A stretch of 64,000 bases of DNA from JAKRSE01 sp943369295 (GTDB taxonomy: Bacteria; Armatimonadota; Fimbriimonadia; Fimbriimonadales; Fimbriimonadaceae). The stretch covers positions 124,001 to 188,000 of the forward strand of contig CALRMU020000004.1 of assembly GCA_943369295.1 (NCBI GenBank), written 5' to 3'. The position numbers were made by a program, and so were the translations under genes. The notes below the pieces were generated by a model. That model was not told where the DNA came from, made no database searches, and saw only the letters and a list, made by a program, of their open reading frames with translations. Of this stretch, positions 49,836 through 57,956 are shown in pieces (the stretch's first letter is position 1; every line of letters starts with the position of its first letter).

Positions 49836-49905
49836 GGCAGAAGGCAGAAGGCAGAAGACTGAAGGCAGAAGGCAGAAGGCAGAAGGCAGAAGGCTGAAGC
49901 CTGAA
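49836..49905. repeat. GGCAGAA heptamer array, ten units
   Basis: Ten consecutive 7-mers: seven exact GGCAGAA and three variants (GACTGAA, GGCTGAA, GCCTGAA). It starts 22 bp past the proline dehydrogenase stop. Such short arrays can change copy number by slippage. Confidence 0.9.
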
Positions 49906-50024
49906 GTTGCAAAAGGAAAACCTAACGTAGAGTCTCCTTTTTTGAGAGACACACGGCACCTCTTCACCGCAAAGGGTCCATGGTCATCTGACACCGGCAA
50001 CAAATTTAGGATCAGTCGAATACG

Positions 50025-50085
50025 CACTTGTCACGGACCAGTGACACCCAGAACTGACAAATCAAGAATTGGGACACTCAATTTA
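50025..50085. repeat. Palindrome class P plus AACTGACAAATC tail, copy 1
   Basis: CACTTGTC-ACG-GACCAGTG (one mismatch) followed by ACACCC and then AACTGACAAATCAAGAATTG and GGACACTCAAT. The tail recurs at 50187 after another class P palindrome. Confidence 0.7.
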
Positions 50086-50100
50086 TGAGTGGTGGGGTGG

Positions 50101-50129
50101 CCTGCTCGATCAGCCCGCTGTCGAGCAGG
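50101..50129. repeat. Palindromic repeat, class H (CCTGCTCGA stem)
   Basis: CCTGCTCGA pairs perfectly with TCGAGCAGG around an 11-nt centre. It is an inverted near-copy of the element at 1899-1925, 48 kb away. Confidence 0.75.
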
Positions 50130-50158
50130 AAATGTGTATGTATGAGACGGCCAAGCTG

Positions 50159-50218
50159 CACTGGTCACGGATCGGTGACCGCCAAAACTGACAAATCCAG
50201 AATTGGAACACTCAGTTC
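50159..50218. repeat. Palindrome class P plus AACTGACAAATC tail, copy 2
   Basis: CACTGGTC-ACG-GATCGGTG, paired throughout if G-T pairs are allowed, then the AACTGACAAATCCAGAATTG tail and GAACACTCAGT. It runs into the first 104-bp tandem unit. Confidence 0.7.
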
Positions 50219-50522
50219 TCGATCCCATTCCGGGTGCCATTGCTCTTCCATTGGGACTCCGCTAGTTCCCGACCTACAGCTCCTTCGTCGATGATAGGTC
50301 GGGGCACCCCACCACTCAGTTATCGAACCCATTCCGGGTGCCATTGCTCTTCCATTGGGACTCTGCCAGTTCCCGACCTACAGCTCCTTCGTCGCTGATA
50401 GGTCGGGGCACCCCACCTCTCAGTTCTCGAACCCATTCCGGGTGCCATTGCTCTTCCATTGGGACTCCGCTAGTTCCCGACCTACGGCTCCTTCGTCGAT
50501 GATGGGTCGGGGACACCCCACT
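50211..50522. repeat. 104-bp tandem repeat, three copies
   Basis: Units start at 50211, 50315 and 50419, each beginning CTCAGT and containing CCCATTCCGGGTGCCATTGC and a hairpin (CCCGACCTA with TAGGTCGGG). Each ends GGGGCACCCCAC, or GGGGACACCCCAC in unit 3. The units differ at a handful of positions. No gene is supported here. Confidence 0.92.
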
Positions 50523-50674
50523 CTTCAACTTCCAACATTGGGAACTAGAAACTCTCTAACTTGTGGGTTTCACGCACGCCACCCAAGTAAAAATTTTGGA
50601 GAGCCCTATCCGGAAGACCACCCGTCGAGTGGCTCCGAGGAACGAGGAGACGCTCGATGGGGAGAAAAAGGAAA

Positions 50675-50694
50675 CCCCCTTCCCAGGAAGGGGG
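50675..50694. repeat. Short hairpin in the repeat-rich leader of proS
   Basis: CCCCCTT pairs with AAGGGGG around CCCAGG. It is one of several G/C hairpins in the 49.8-50.9 kb gene-free stretch. Confidence 0.5.
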
Positions 50695-50820
50695 CTTGGG
50701 GGTTGGCTGATTCTGGGCGGACTCGTCAAAGAACGAAGCCAGGATTCTCTTGACTCCCTCCCGGCAGCATGCTTATTTGATCGAGGCACCCTGATCCCCC
50801 CAACCGACAAAAGATTCCGG

Positions 50821-50847
50821 CTCCCATGGCTCCGTGAGCCATGGGAG
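50821..50847. repeat. Palindrome class P in the proS upstream region
   Basis: CTCCCATGGCTC-CGT-GAGCCATGGGAG, a perfect 12-bp stem with 3-nt loop CGT (the complement of the ACG centre of other copies). It lies 49 bp before the proS start and could form in the proS leader RNA. Confidence 0.75.
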
Positions 50848-50895
50848 TCCAGCCTCCCGGGCCCAAACCCCACCAGACGCTACACTACAAACCTT

Positions 50896-52404
50896 ATGAG
50901 CGAACTGGGAGTCACGAGTCGTGCAGAGAACTTCAGCGACTGGTACGTGGACCTGGTCCAGAAGGCGGACCTGGCTGACTATAGCGCCGTGCGCGGCTGC
51001 ATGGTTATTAAGCCACACGGCTACGCCATTTGGGAACTGATGCAGAAGGGCCTTGACGGCATGTTTAAAGAAACAGGTCACGTCAACGCCTATTTCCCCC
51101 TGCTCATTCCGAAAAGCTTTTTGAGCCGAGAGGCTCAGCACGTTGATGGCTTTGCCAAAGAGTGCGCGGTTGTCACCCATCACCGCCTGATGAATGCCCC
51201 CGACGGTTCGGGCGTTGTGGTCGATCCTGATTCGAAGCTGGAAGAGGAGCTGATCATCCGCCCCACCAGCGAAACCATCATCTGGAACTCCTACAAAAAG
51301 TGGATTCAGTCTCACCGCGACCTGCCTTTGCTGATTAATCAGTGGGCCAACGTGATGCGCTGGGAAATGAGAACCAGGCTCTTTTTGAGGACGGCTGAGT
51401 TTCTTTGGCAGGAAGGCCACACCGCCCACGCCACCAGCGAAGAAGCCGAAGAAGAAGCGATGACCATTTTGGGCATCTACCAGAGGTTTGCCGAAGAGTG
51501 GATGTGCGTCCCTGTCCTCACCGGTTTGAAGAGCGAGGGCGAAAAGTTTGCCGGCGCAGACCACACCTACTGCATCGAGGCTCTGACTCAGGACCTTAAG
51601 GCGATTCAGGCCGGAACCAGCCACCACTTAGGCCAAAACTTTGCCAAGGCCTTTGATGTCCAGTTCCAGAATAAAGAAGGCAAGCTCGAATACGTTTGGG
51701 CGACAAGCTGGGGAGTCTCTACTCGTTTGGTGGGCACTCTCATCATGGTCCACAGCGACGACAAGGGGCTGGTGGCTCCTCCTCGCTTGGCTCCGGTTCA
51801 AGTCGTGATTGTTCCCATCGGCAAGCCTGCCGACATCGAGCGAGTGATCGCTGCCGCAGAAGAGCTGGCCAAGACGATTCGCAAAACTCGCTGGCAGGAT
51901 GAGCCGATTCGAGTCAAAGTGGATAAGAGGGAGAAGCTTTCTCCTGGCTTCAAGTTCAACGACTGGGAGCTGAAGGGCGCCTGCCTCCGCATCGAATTCG
52001 GTCCTCGCGATATGGAAGCCGGAACCTGCGTCATGGCTTCTCGACTTGGCGGAGACAAGGTGACCCTGAATCTGGACGAAGTTCCGTCAACGATCTGCGA
52101 GAGGCTGGAAGAATATGGCCAGACCCTCTTTGCTCGTGCACTCGAGTTCCGCAACGCCAACACGAAGAGGGTCGATACTTGGGAAGAATTCCTTGCGGCC
52201 TTTGAAGGCGATGGCGGCGGCGGGTTTATTCTGGCCCACTGGGATGGCACAACTGAAACCGAAGACGCTATCAACGATGCGACCAAGGCGACTATCCGCT
52301 GCATTCCTCTTCAGCCTTTGGGAGAAGGAGATGACCAGCCAGGCGTCTGTGTCATGACAGGCAAGCCTTCTAAGCAGAGAGTCGTTTTCGCAAAGGCTTA
52401 TTGA
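50896..52404 (+). CDS. proS: Prolyl-tRNA synthetase, archaeal/eukaryote-like type
   Basis: A 502-residue class II synthetase without the bacterial insertion domain. SRAENFSDWYVDLVQKADLA and MVIKPHGYAIWE open the protein. Motif 2 is MRWEMRTRLFLRTAEFLWQE, with GHTAHATSEEAEEE after it; RPTSETI comes before it. The anticodon-binding domain and a C-terminal domain ending VVFAKAY (terminal Tyr) fit the type 3 enzyme. It charges tRNA-Pro. The start is ATG 50896, where homology begins; a frame reading upstream to 50563 only translates repeats. Confidence 0.95.
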   Translation: MSELGVTSRAENFSDWYVDLVQKADLADYSAVRGCMVIKPHGYAIWELMQKGLDGMFKETGHVNAYFPLLIPKSFLSREAQHVDGFAKECAVVTHHRLMNAPDGSGVVVDPDSKLEEELIIRPTSETIIWNSYKKWIQSHRDLPLLINQWANVMRWEMRTRLFLRTAEFLWQEGHTAHATSEEAEEEAMTILGIYQRFAEEWMCVPVLTGLKSEGEKFAGADHTYCIEALTQDLKAIQAGTSHHLGQNFAKAFDVQFQNKEGKLEYVWATSWGVSTRLVGTLIMVHSDDKGLVAPPRLAPVQVVIVPIGKPADIERVIAAAEELAKTIRKTRWQDEPIRVKVDKREKLSPGFKFNDWELKGACLRIEFGPRDMEAGTCVMASRLGGDKVTLNLDEVPSTICERLEEYGQTLFARALEFRNANTKRVDTWEEFLAAFEGDGGGGFILAHWDGTTETEDAINDATKATIRCIPLQPLGEGDDQPGVCVMTGKPSKQRVVFAKAY

Positions 52405-52458
52405 TTTAGGTTGCGGCGCGTCAGTTCTTTGCTCATTGCAAAGTCTAGTCCGAACTGT

Positions 52459-52507
52459 AAATTCAGACATCGAAAAGATGTGAATAGTCATTTCGATGTC
52501 TGAATTT
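52459..52507. repeat. Perfect 17-bp inverted repeat between proS and the toxin gene
   Basis: AAATTCAGACATCGAAA at 52459-52475 and its exact complement at 52491-52507 flank a 15-nt spacer. It lies between the ends of two convergent genes, so a terminator is possible, although neither side has a T-run. Confidence 0.8.
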
Positions 52508-52520
52508 ATGAATCAAAATG

Positions 52521-52850
52521 CTAGTAAATTACCAGTGATGAGTGAATTGAGGAATTTAGATCAAGAATCGCTCCCCAATTCGACCTCAGTTTGTCGGCGA
52601 TCGCCAAAGTTGGCTGATTTCCGCACCGAAGCCAAATCAACAAGGGTGGCGGGCCGTAAAGGGCTGATAGATGAGAAAAATCACTATCCATTGTTACAAT
52701 TATAAAGCCGTTTCTCTTGGCAAAATCCCAAACTTCACTGTCCGAAGCCGTCTCCAAAGAAAAATGGCGAAGGTGAGTAACTTCGATATTCAGGTCTGAT
52801 AAGTAGGAAGCAATCTTGAACGATAAGTTCTGGTCCAAAAGAAGCTTCAT
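52521..52850 (-). CDS. DUF5615 PIN-like toxin
   Basis: A 109-residue protein: MKLLLDQNLSFKIASYLSDL, HLRHFSLETASDSEVWDFAK, IIVTMDSDFSHLSALYG. The acidic residues of LLDQN and MDSDF are those of PIN-like Mut7-C/DUF5615 proteins. ATG overlaps the upstream DUF433 stop by 4 bp. It is related to, but clearly different from, the toxin at 8.4 kb. Confidence 0.88.
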   Translation of the reverse strand: MKLLLDQNLSFKIASYLSDLNIEVTHLRHFSLETASDSEVWDFAKRNGFIIVTMDSDFSHLSALYGPPPLLIWLRCGNQPTLAIADKLRSNWGAILDLNSSIHSSLVIY

Positions 52851-53071
52851 AGGTTTGCTGAACTGATCCTACGTTCCTTATCTGCCGCAAAAGCAAGGCA
52901 GGCAAGAATGTCATCTTCGGTCAACTCAGGATAGTCTGATCGAATCTCTTCATGTGTCATTCCTGATGCTAGCCAGGCGAGCACGTCGCCAACGGTGATT
53001 CTCATACCCCTCACGCAGGCTTGTCCACCTCGCTTCCCTGGCTCAATCGTAATTGAATTCCGGTAGTTCAT
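52847..53071 (-). CDS. DUF433 antitoxin
   Basis: A 74-residue DUF433 protein: ITIEPGKRGGQACVRGMRIT, VGDVLAWLASGMTHEEIRSD and YPELTEDDILACLAFAADKE. The GxACVRGxRITVxDVL pattern is the family signature. It precedes the toxin gene and overlaps it, the normal order for this toxin-antitoxin class. Confidence 0.92.
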   Translation of the reverse strand: MNYRNSITIEPGKRGGQACVRGMRITVGDVLAWLASGMTHEEIRSDYPELTEDDILACLAFAADKERRISSANL

Positions 53072-53101
53072 CGGTCTTAGTCTATCACGCGATCATACTG
53101 G

Positions 53102-53542
53102 CTACTTTCCTTTCCGCTTCAACTCCACTGCACCAGGAGTCAAGGCGCCTGGATCCCAATAGAGAATCGTGTTCTCATCCTTCCACTCCAAAATCAAATC
53201 CCTGTTCTGTCGGGCGACGTTGGGGTCGGTTTCGACAGGCTTGTCCAGAAGATGAGTCACGGTAAGAAAAGCCTGCTTGGCCGAGAATCTGCCCTTGCCG
53301 CGGCTGCCTAGTGAGGTCTCCTCCTTTGTAAAGGAGCCGTCGGAGGCGATGACAATCACCACACGTCGCAGAGCTTTGGCCAGAGCGTCTTCCTTCTCTG
53401 GCAGGGTGAGGCCCTTTCTTTCCCCTTCCCAAGTGCCCACCCAGGGGCGGGTTTCGCTGCTGCACCCGGTTAAAGCCAGGAACGAAAGCCCAAGAAGAAG
53501 CCCAGTGGCCCCGAAGCTTTTCCTCCGCAGAGATAAACTCAT
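53102..53542 (-). CDS. Lipoprotein of unknown function
   Basis: A 146-residue protein with signal MSLSLRRKSFGATGLLLGLS and lipobox LTGC. The mature part (WVGTWEGERKGLTLP, VVIVIASDGSFTKEET, LILEWKDENTILYWDPG) has strand-rich features of small envelope proteins with a lipocalin-like GTWEG opening. No family can be named. Starts at 53542 or 53548; either lies head-to-head on the purL start with no space between them. Confidence 0.72.
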   Translation of the reverse strand: MSLSLRRKSFGATGLLLGLSFLALTGCSSETRPWVGTWEGERKGLTLPEKEDALAKALRRVVIVIASDGSFTKEETSLGSRGKGRFSAKQAFLTVTHLLDKPVETDPNVARQNRDLILEWKDENTILYWDPGALTPGAVELKRKGK

Positions 53543-53546
53543 GCTC

Positions 53547-55811
53547 ATGTCCGCCCTTGCCCCCGAGGTCTATCTCTCGATGGGTCTGACTCAATTCGAG
53601 TATGACCTGATCGTCGAAAAACTGGGGCGGCACCCCAGTCTTACCGAATGCGGAATGCTGGCCGTCATGTGGAGCGAGCACTGTGGCTACAAGTACTCGC
53701 GTCCGATTCTTGCCTACTTTAAGAAGTACAAGGAAGCGATGGAAGGGGCCGGACTTGAGAACGCCGGAATCATTCCTTTGGATGGCAATTTGGGCATCGC
53801 CATGAAGGTGGAATCTCACAACCACCCCAGCGCTGTGGCCCCCTATCAGGGAGCAGCGACCGGAGTCGGCGGAATCATCCGAGACATTTTTACGATGGGC
53901 GCACGACCCATTGCCAGCCTTAACTCCCTGCGTTTCGGTCCCATTCGTGATGGAGAGGCTGACCCCGAGACTCTAAGGCGAAACAAAGAAATTTTTGAAG
54001 GAGTCGTGGCCGGAATCGCAGGCTACGGCAACTGTGTGGGAGTCCCCACGGTTGGTGGCGAAGTCGCCTTCCACTCTCGCTACTCTGGCAACCCCTTGGT
54101 CAACGCCATGTCGGTTGGCTTGGTTGATCTGGACGATATCGCCACAGCCGGAGCTTATGGCGTCGGCAACCCTGTCATCTACCTTGGCTCAGCGACAGGC
54201 AAGGATGGCATCCACGGAGCGACTTTTGCCTCCACCGAATTGGACGAGGAAGGCGAAGACAAGAGGCCGAACGTTCAGATCGGCGACCCCTTTGCTGAAA
54301 AGGTCTTGATCGAAGCGACCCTAGAGGCCTTGAAGACCGGAGCCATTGCCGCCATTCAAGATATGGGAGCAGCAGGCCTGACCTGCAGCACCATCGAGAT
54401 GTCGGCCAAGGGCGATGTCGGAATGGATGTCAATCTCGACCTCGTCCCTGCCCGCGAAGAAAATATGTCTGGCTACGAGCTGATGCTCAGCGAAAGCCAG
54501 GAGAGAATGCTCTGCGTCGCCCACAAGGGCCGCGAGCAGGAAGTCATTGACGTTTTTAAGAAGTGGGGAACCCACGCCGTCGTCATTGGCTATGTGACCG
54601 AAGGCGAAGAAGTCATCATTCGCCGAAACGGAGTTGTCGAGGCTCAGCTTCCTGCCAAGCTGCTGGCAGACGAGTGCCCCACCTACACGCAGGATCTGAT
54701 TGAGCCGGAGAGCTACAGGCAGAATCTCGCTTGGACCCCAGACTCACTGCCTGCCCAGGATCTTAACGAAGCTCTGCTTAAGCTGGCAGCCGCTCCGACC
54801 CTTGCCAGCAAAAGGTGGGTCTACAGCCAGTACGACCAGCAGGTTCAGACTCAGAGCGTCGTACTGCCTGGTCAGGCGGATGCGGCAGTTCTTGCTCCCA
54901 GAGGAACAGGGAAGGGAATCGCCTTGGCGATTGATGGCAACGGAGTCTGGACAGACCAAGATCCCTACGTCGGTGGACTTTTGGCCGTTGTTGAATCTGC
55001 TAGGAACGTCGCCTGCACTGGCGCCCGACCGGCTGGCGTCACGGATGGCCTCAACTTCGGCTCACCCCAGAACCTCCACGTTTACTGGCAGTTCGAACGA
55101 GCCGTCAAGGGAATCGCTGATGCTGCCGAAGCTTTGGGCACGCCTGTCATCAGCGGAAACGTCAGCTTCTACAACGAGAGAAGCGATGGAGGGATTCTCC
55201 CCAGCCCCATGATTGGAATGGCGGGAATTCTTGATAAAGCCGAGGACCGGCTGACCATGGCTTTTCCCCAGCATGAGTGCTTGATCTTTTTGGTGAGCTG
55301 CGGGGCAGATTTTGCCCATCAGCAGGGGTTAGGAGCCAGTTCTTACCTGCTAGAAGTTCTTGGAAAACAGGAGGGAACTCCGGTTCAACCGAACCTAGCG
55401 GGAGAAAAGCAGCTTCACGGCTTTCTGGCCGACTGCGCGAGAGATCATCTCGTTCTTGCGGCGCATGATGTCAGCGAGGGTGGCACGGTTTTTGCCCTTA
55501 GTGAAATGTGCATCGCAGGGAAAACTGGGTGCCGTGTCCAGCTCGACGCGGACGCTTTTCAATCAGCCCGTCTAAACGAGGCGGCGGCCTTTGGGGAAGT
55601 CCCCGGGTTCGTCATCCTCGCAGTGGCCAAGGAGAGCGAAGAGGCGTTGAGAGGGGCCGTACCGGCCGGCCTGAAGCTTGAACTCCTGGGTCAAACGACT
55701 CCAGAGTCCAGACGTCTGATGGTTGAAAGGAATGGAAATTCTTTGATTTCTGTTTCGATTGATGAACTCATTCGAAGCTGCGAAGAGGCGATTCCATCGG
55801 TAATGGCCTGA
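53547..55811 (+). CDS. purL: Phosphoribosylformylglycinamidine synthase, subunit PurL
   Basis: A 754-residue PurL of the small bacterial type. GRHPSLTECGMLAVMWSEHC, KVESHNHPSAVAPYQGAATG (ATP and FGAR site), GARPIASLNSLRFG, LTCSTIEMSAKGDVGMDVNL and AAHDVSEGGTVFALSEM follow the family order. It catalyses the ATP-dependent step from FGAR to FGAM with PurS and PurQ, which are not in the window. Start codons at 53541 and 53547 are possible; they touch the start of the divergent lipoprotein gene. Confidence 0.96.
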   Translation: MSALAPEVYLSMGLTQFEYDLIVEKLGRHPSLTECGMLAVMWSEHCGYKYSRPILAYFKKYKEAMEGAGLENAGIIPLDGNLGIAMKVESHNHPSAVAPYQGAATGVGGIIRDIFTMGARPIASLNSLRFGPIRDGEADPETLRRNKEIFEGVVAGIAGYGNCVGVPTVGGEVAFHSRYSGNPLVNAMSVGLVDLDDIATAGAYGVGNPVIYLGSATGKDGIHGATFASTELDEEGEDKRPNVQIGDPFAEKVLIEATLEALKTGAIAAIQDMGAAGLTCSTIEMSAKGDVGMDVNLDLVPAREENMSGYELMLSESQERMLCVAHKGREQEVIDVFKKWGTHAVVIGYVTEGEEVIIRRNGVVEAQLPAKLLADECPTYTQDLIEPESYRQNLAWTPDSLPAQDLNEALLKLAAAPTLASKRWVYSQYDQQVQTQSVVLPGQADAAVLAPRGTGKGIALAIDGNGVWTDQDPYVGGLLAVVESARNVACTGARPAGVTDGLNFGSPQNLHVYWQFERAVKGIADAAEALGTPVISGNVSFYNERSDGGILPSPMIGMAGILDKAEDRLTMAFPQHECLIFLVSCGADFAHQQGLGASSYLLEVLGKQEGTPVQPNLAGEKQLHGFLADCARDHLVLAAHDVSEGGTVFALSEMCIAGKTGCRVQLDADAFQSARLNEAAAFGEVPGFVILAVAKESEEALRGAVPAGLKLELLGQTTPESRRLMVERNGNSLISVSIDELIRSCEEAIPSVMA

Positions 55812-55925
55812 CGGGGCAGGGAACCTGTAAATATTGCGGGGCTGTTTAGGTAAGTAATTAAGGTACCTAGACAGGACTGGCACAAAGATTGACGACAATC
55901 TAGTAAGCGGAGATTCTTGACTGAC

Positions 55926-57956
55926 ATGAAGACGACATCACTTCTTTCCTTAGCCCTTGCTGCAGTATTGACTGTGGGCATGGCTTCGGGAGCGGCAGCC
56001 CAGGCTGCTGCACCATCTGACCGCGCTGGGTTTACAGTGGAAGCCCTCAGCAGTCAGCCAGTCGAGGCTCCGACTCCTGAGAACCTCGACGGATCCAAGG
56101 TTAACGCCAAGCTTCAGAATGAAGTTAAGAGGCTGGCCGACGCCTACTTCGCTAAGGTCCGATCTGGCGAGGATGCAGGGTCTCTGCGAGTCGAATCAAT
56201 TTCTCGACTCAGAAAGCTTGCTGAATCTGACAGCCAGAACATTTCGCTTTACTCCCTTCTGGGCTACCTTCTTCTTCAGAACGGAGAAGCGGCTGAAGCC
56301 ATTCCTCACATCTCAAAGGTGAATGGCAAGAGCAAGTACGATTCGGTCAACTTTAACAATGCCCAGAATCTTGCTCTGGCTTACTATCTGACCAGGGATT
56401 ACACCAAGGCTTCTGAAACCTACGAATCGATCGGACTCGATCGCATGGCTTTCTCGGTGGCCCGCTTTGCCGGTTCCGCCATGCTGATGGCCAACCGAAA
56501 CCAGGAAGCAGTCACCTACCTGACCAAGGCCAAGGCCGATGTCACGGGGCCCGAAAGAGCCAGCCTTCTGAAGGATCTGGCCGTAGCCCACATTCGACTT
56601 GGCAACAACGCCGAAGCTTTGGATGTCTACGAAGATTTGGCCGATGAGGACGGATTGGAAGTTGAAGTCCTTTCCTGGATGGGCTACACCTACCTGAAGG
56701 AAGGCAGGACCGACCAGGCGATTTCTACTCTCGAATCAGCATTGGCCAAGTCACCTAACGATGCCGCTGTTCTGGTCAATTTGGGCAACGCCTACACCAC
56801 CAGGGCTGCAGCAGGCGATTCTGCCAAGGCTCTTACCGTCTACAACAAGCTCATTCAGCTCAGCCCCAACAACGCCGTTGCTCACTACAACGTCGGTGTT
56901 CTGAGAATGAAGGCTGGCGACCACGCCGCTGCCATTCCTTCCTTCCAGGCTGCTGCCAGATTGGTTTCTGGCGCTGAAGCAAGGTTTGCTCTGAACAATC
57001 TTGGCTTCTGCCACGAAAAGCTTGGTCAGTGGAAGGAAGCTGCTTCGGCTTATGCTCGAGCCAGCGATCTTGAAACGACCAACGGCCTCTACGCTAAGAA
57101 CGCTGGCATGGCCTACGCTCGAATCAACGAGACCGAGCTTTCCAGCCGCTATCTTGGCCGAGCCAATGCTGCCGGAATGGGCGGTGGAGTTGTCAACTCG
57201 AACCTGGTTGAAGCCATGGTGCGAGAAGGCAAGACCGCTGAAGCTCTTGACATGCTGAACAAGATGGCCGTTGAAAAACCCAACGATGCCGACGTCTGGT
57301 TCAACATCGGAGTCCTCAGCCACAGATTGGGCAAGATCCAGGAATCTGAGGCTGCCTACAGGAAGTCTCTGGAGATTCGACCGGACGACGGAGACTGCCT
57401 TAAGAATCTTGGCCTGCTTCTGATCGAAAAGGGCGAAGCTGCTGAAGCTGCTGTTCTTCTTGAAAAGATGACCACTTCCCACCCAGGAAGCATCGATGGC
57501 AGACTTGCCCTCGCCTCCGCTTACGTCAAGCTGGATAAGACTCAGGAAGCGATCAATGTCTGGCGAGATGTGGTCCGAATGGATGGAAGTCAGGTCGATG
57601 CCAGGCTGAACCTCGCAGACGGACTCTGGAACATGGGACTCGTTCGAGATGCCAGATTCCACTACAGCACCGTTCTTAGAAACCAGCCAAGCAATGCGAG
57701 AGCTTTGAACGGCATGGGTCTATGGCACCTGAGCCAGGGCGATGCGAAGCAGGCAGAAACCTTCTTCCGACGCTCAATGACTTCGGACGCCAATTATCTG
57801 CCGGCCTACAACAACTTGGCAATTTCGTTGGAGAGGCTGAACCAGAAGGCGCAGGCTATCCTGATTCTGAGAAGAGCCCTTCAGAGGGACCCCAACTTCG
57901 AAGATGCCAGGACCAACCTGGAGCGACTCGAAAAACCTGCCAACATGGCACTGTGA
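55926..57956 (+). CDS. Secreted TPR-repeat protein
   Basis: A 676-residue protein with signal peptide MKTTSLLSLALAAVLTVGMA then SGAAAQA. From residue 50 to the end it is made of about sixteen tetratricopeptide-like repeats, for example VEVLSWMGYTYLKEGRTDQA, AVLVNLGNAYTTRAA and ARALNGMGLWHLSQGDAKQA. Such proteins act as periplasmic scaffolds, often in envelope or secretion complexes. Its stop overlaps the nadK start (GTGA), so the two are co-translated. Confidence 0.9.
   Translation: MKTTSLLSLALAAVLTVGMASGAAAQAAAPSDRAGFTVEALSSQPVEAPTPENLDGSKVNAKLQNEVKRLADAYFAKVRSGEDAGSLRVESISRLRKLAESDSQNISLYSLLGYLLLQNGEAAEAIPHISKVNGKSKYDSVNFNNAQNLALAYYLTRDYTKASETYESIGLDRMAFSVARFAGSAMLMANRNQEAVTYLTKAKADVTGPERASLLKDLAVAHIRLGNNAEALDVYEDLADEDGLEVEVLSWMGYTYLKEGRTDQAISTLESALAKSPNDAAVLVNLGNAYTTRAAAGDSAKALTVYNKLIQLSPNNAVAHYNVGVLRMKAGDHAAAIPSFQAAARLVSGAEARFALNNLGFCHEKLGQWKEAASAYARASDLETTNGLYAKNAGMAYARINETELSSRYLGRANAAGMGGGVVNSNLVEAMVREGKTAEALDMLNKMAVEKPNDADVWFNIGVLSHRLGKIQESEAAYRKSLEIRPDDGDCLKNLGLLLIEKGEAAEAAVLLEKMTTSHPGSIDGRLALASAYVKLDKTQEAINVWRDVVRMDGSQVDARLNLADGLWNMGLVRDARFHYSTVLRNQPSNARALNGMGLWHLSQGDAKQAETFFRRSMTSDANYLPAYNNLAISLERLNQKAQAILILRRALQRDPNFEDARTNLERLEKPANMAL

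Noticed and set aside
50211..50522. Possible CRISPR array
   Set aside because: Three adjacent near-identical 104-bp units without unique spacers, and no cas genes; this is a plain tandem repeat.
50563..50895. N-terminal extension of proS in frame
   Set aside because: ProS homology begins at ATG 50896; the extension translates hairpins and repeats.
53175..53825. A 216-codon minus-strand frame across the purL start
   Set aside because: It overlaps two better supported genes and has no domain features.
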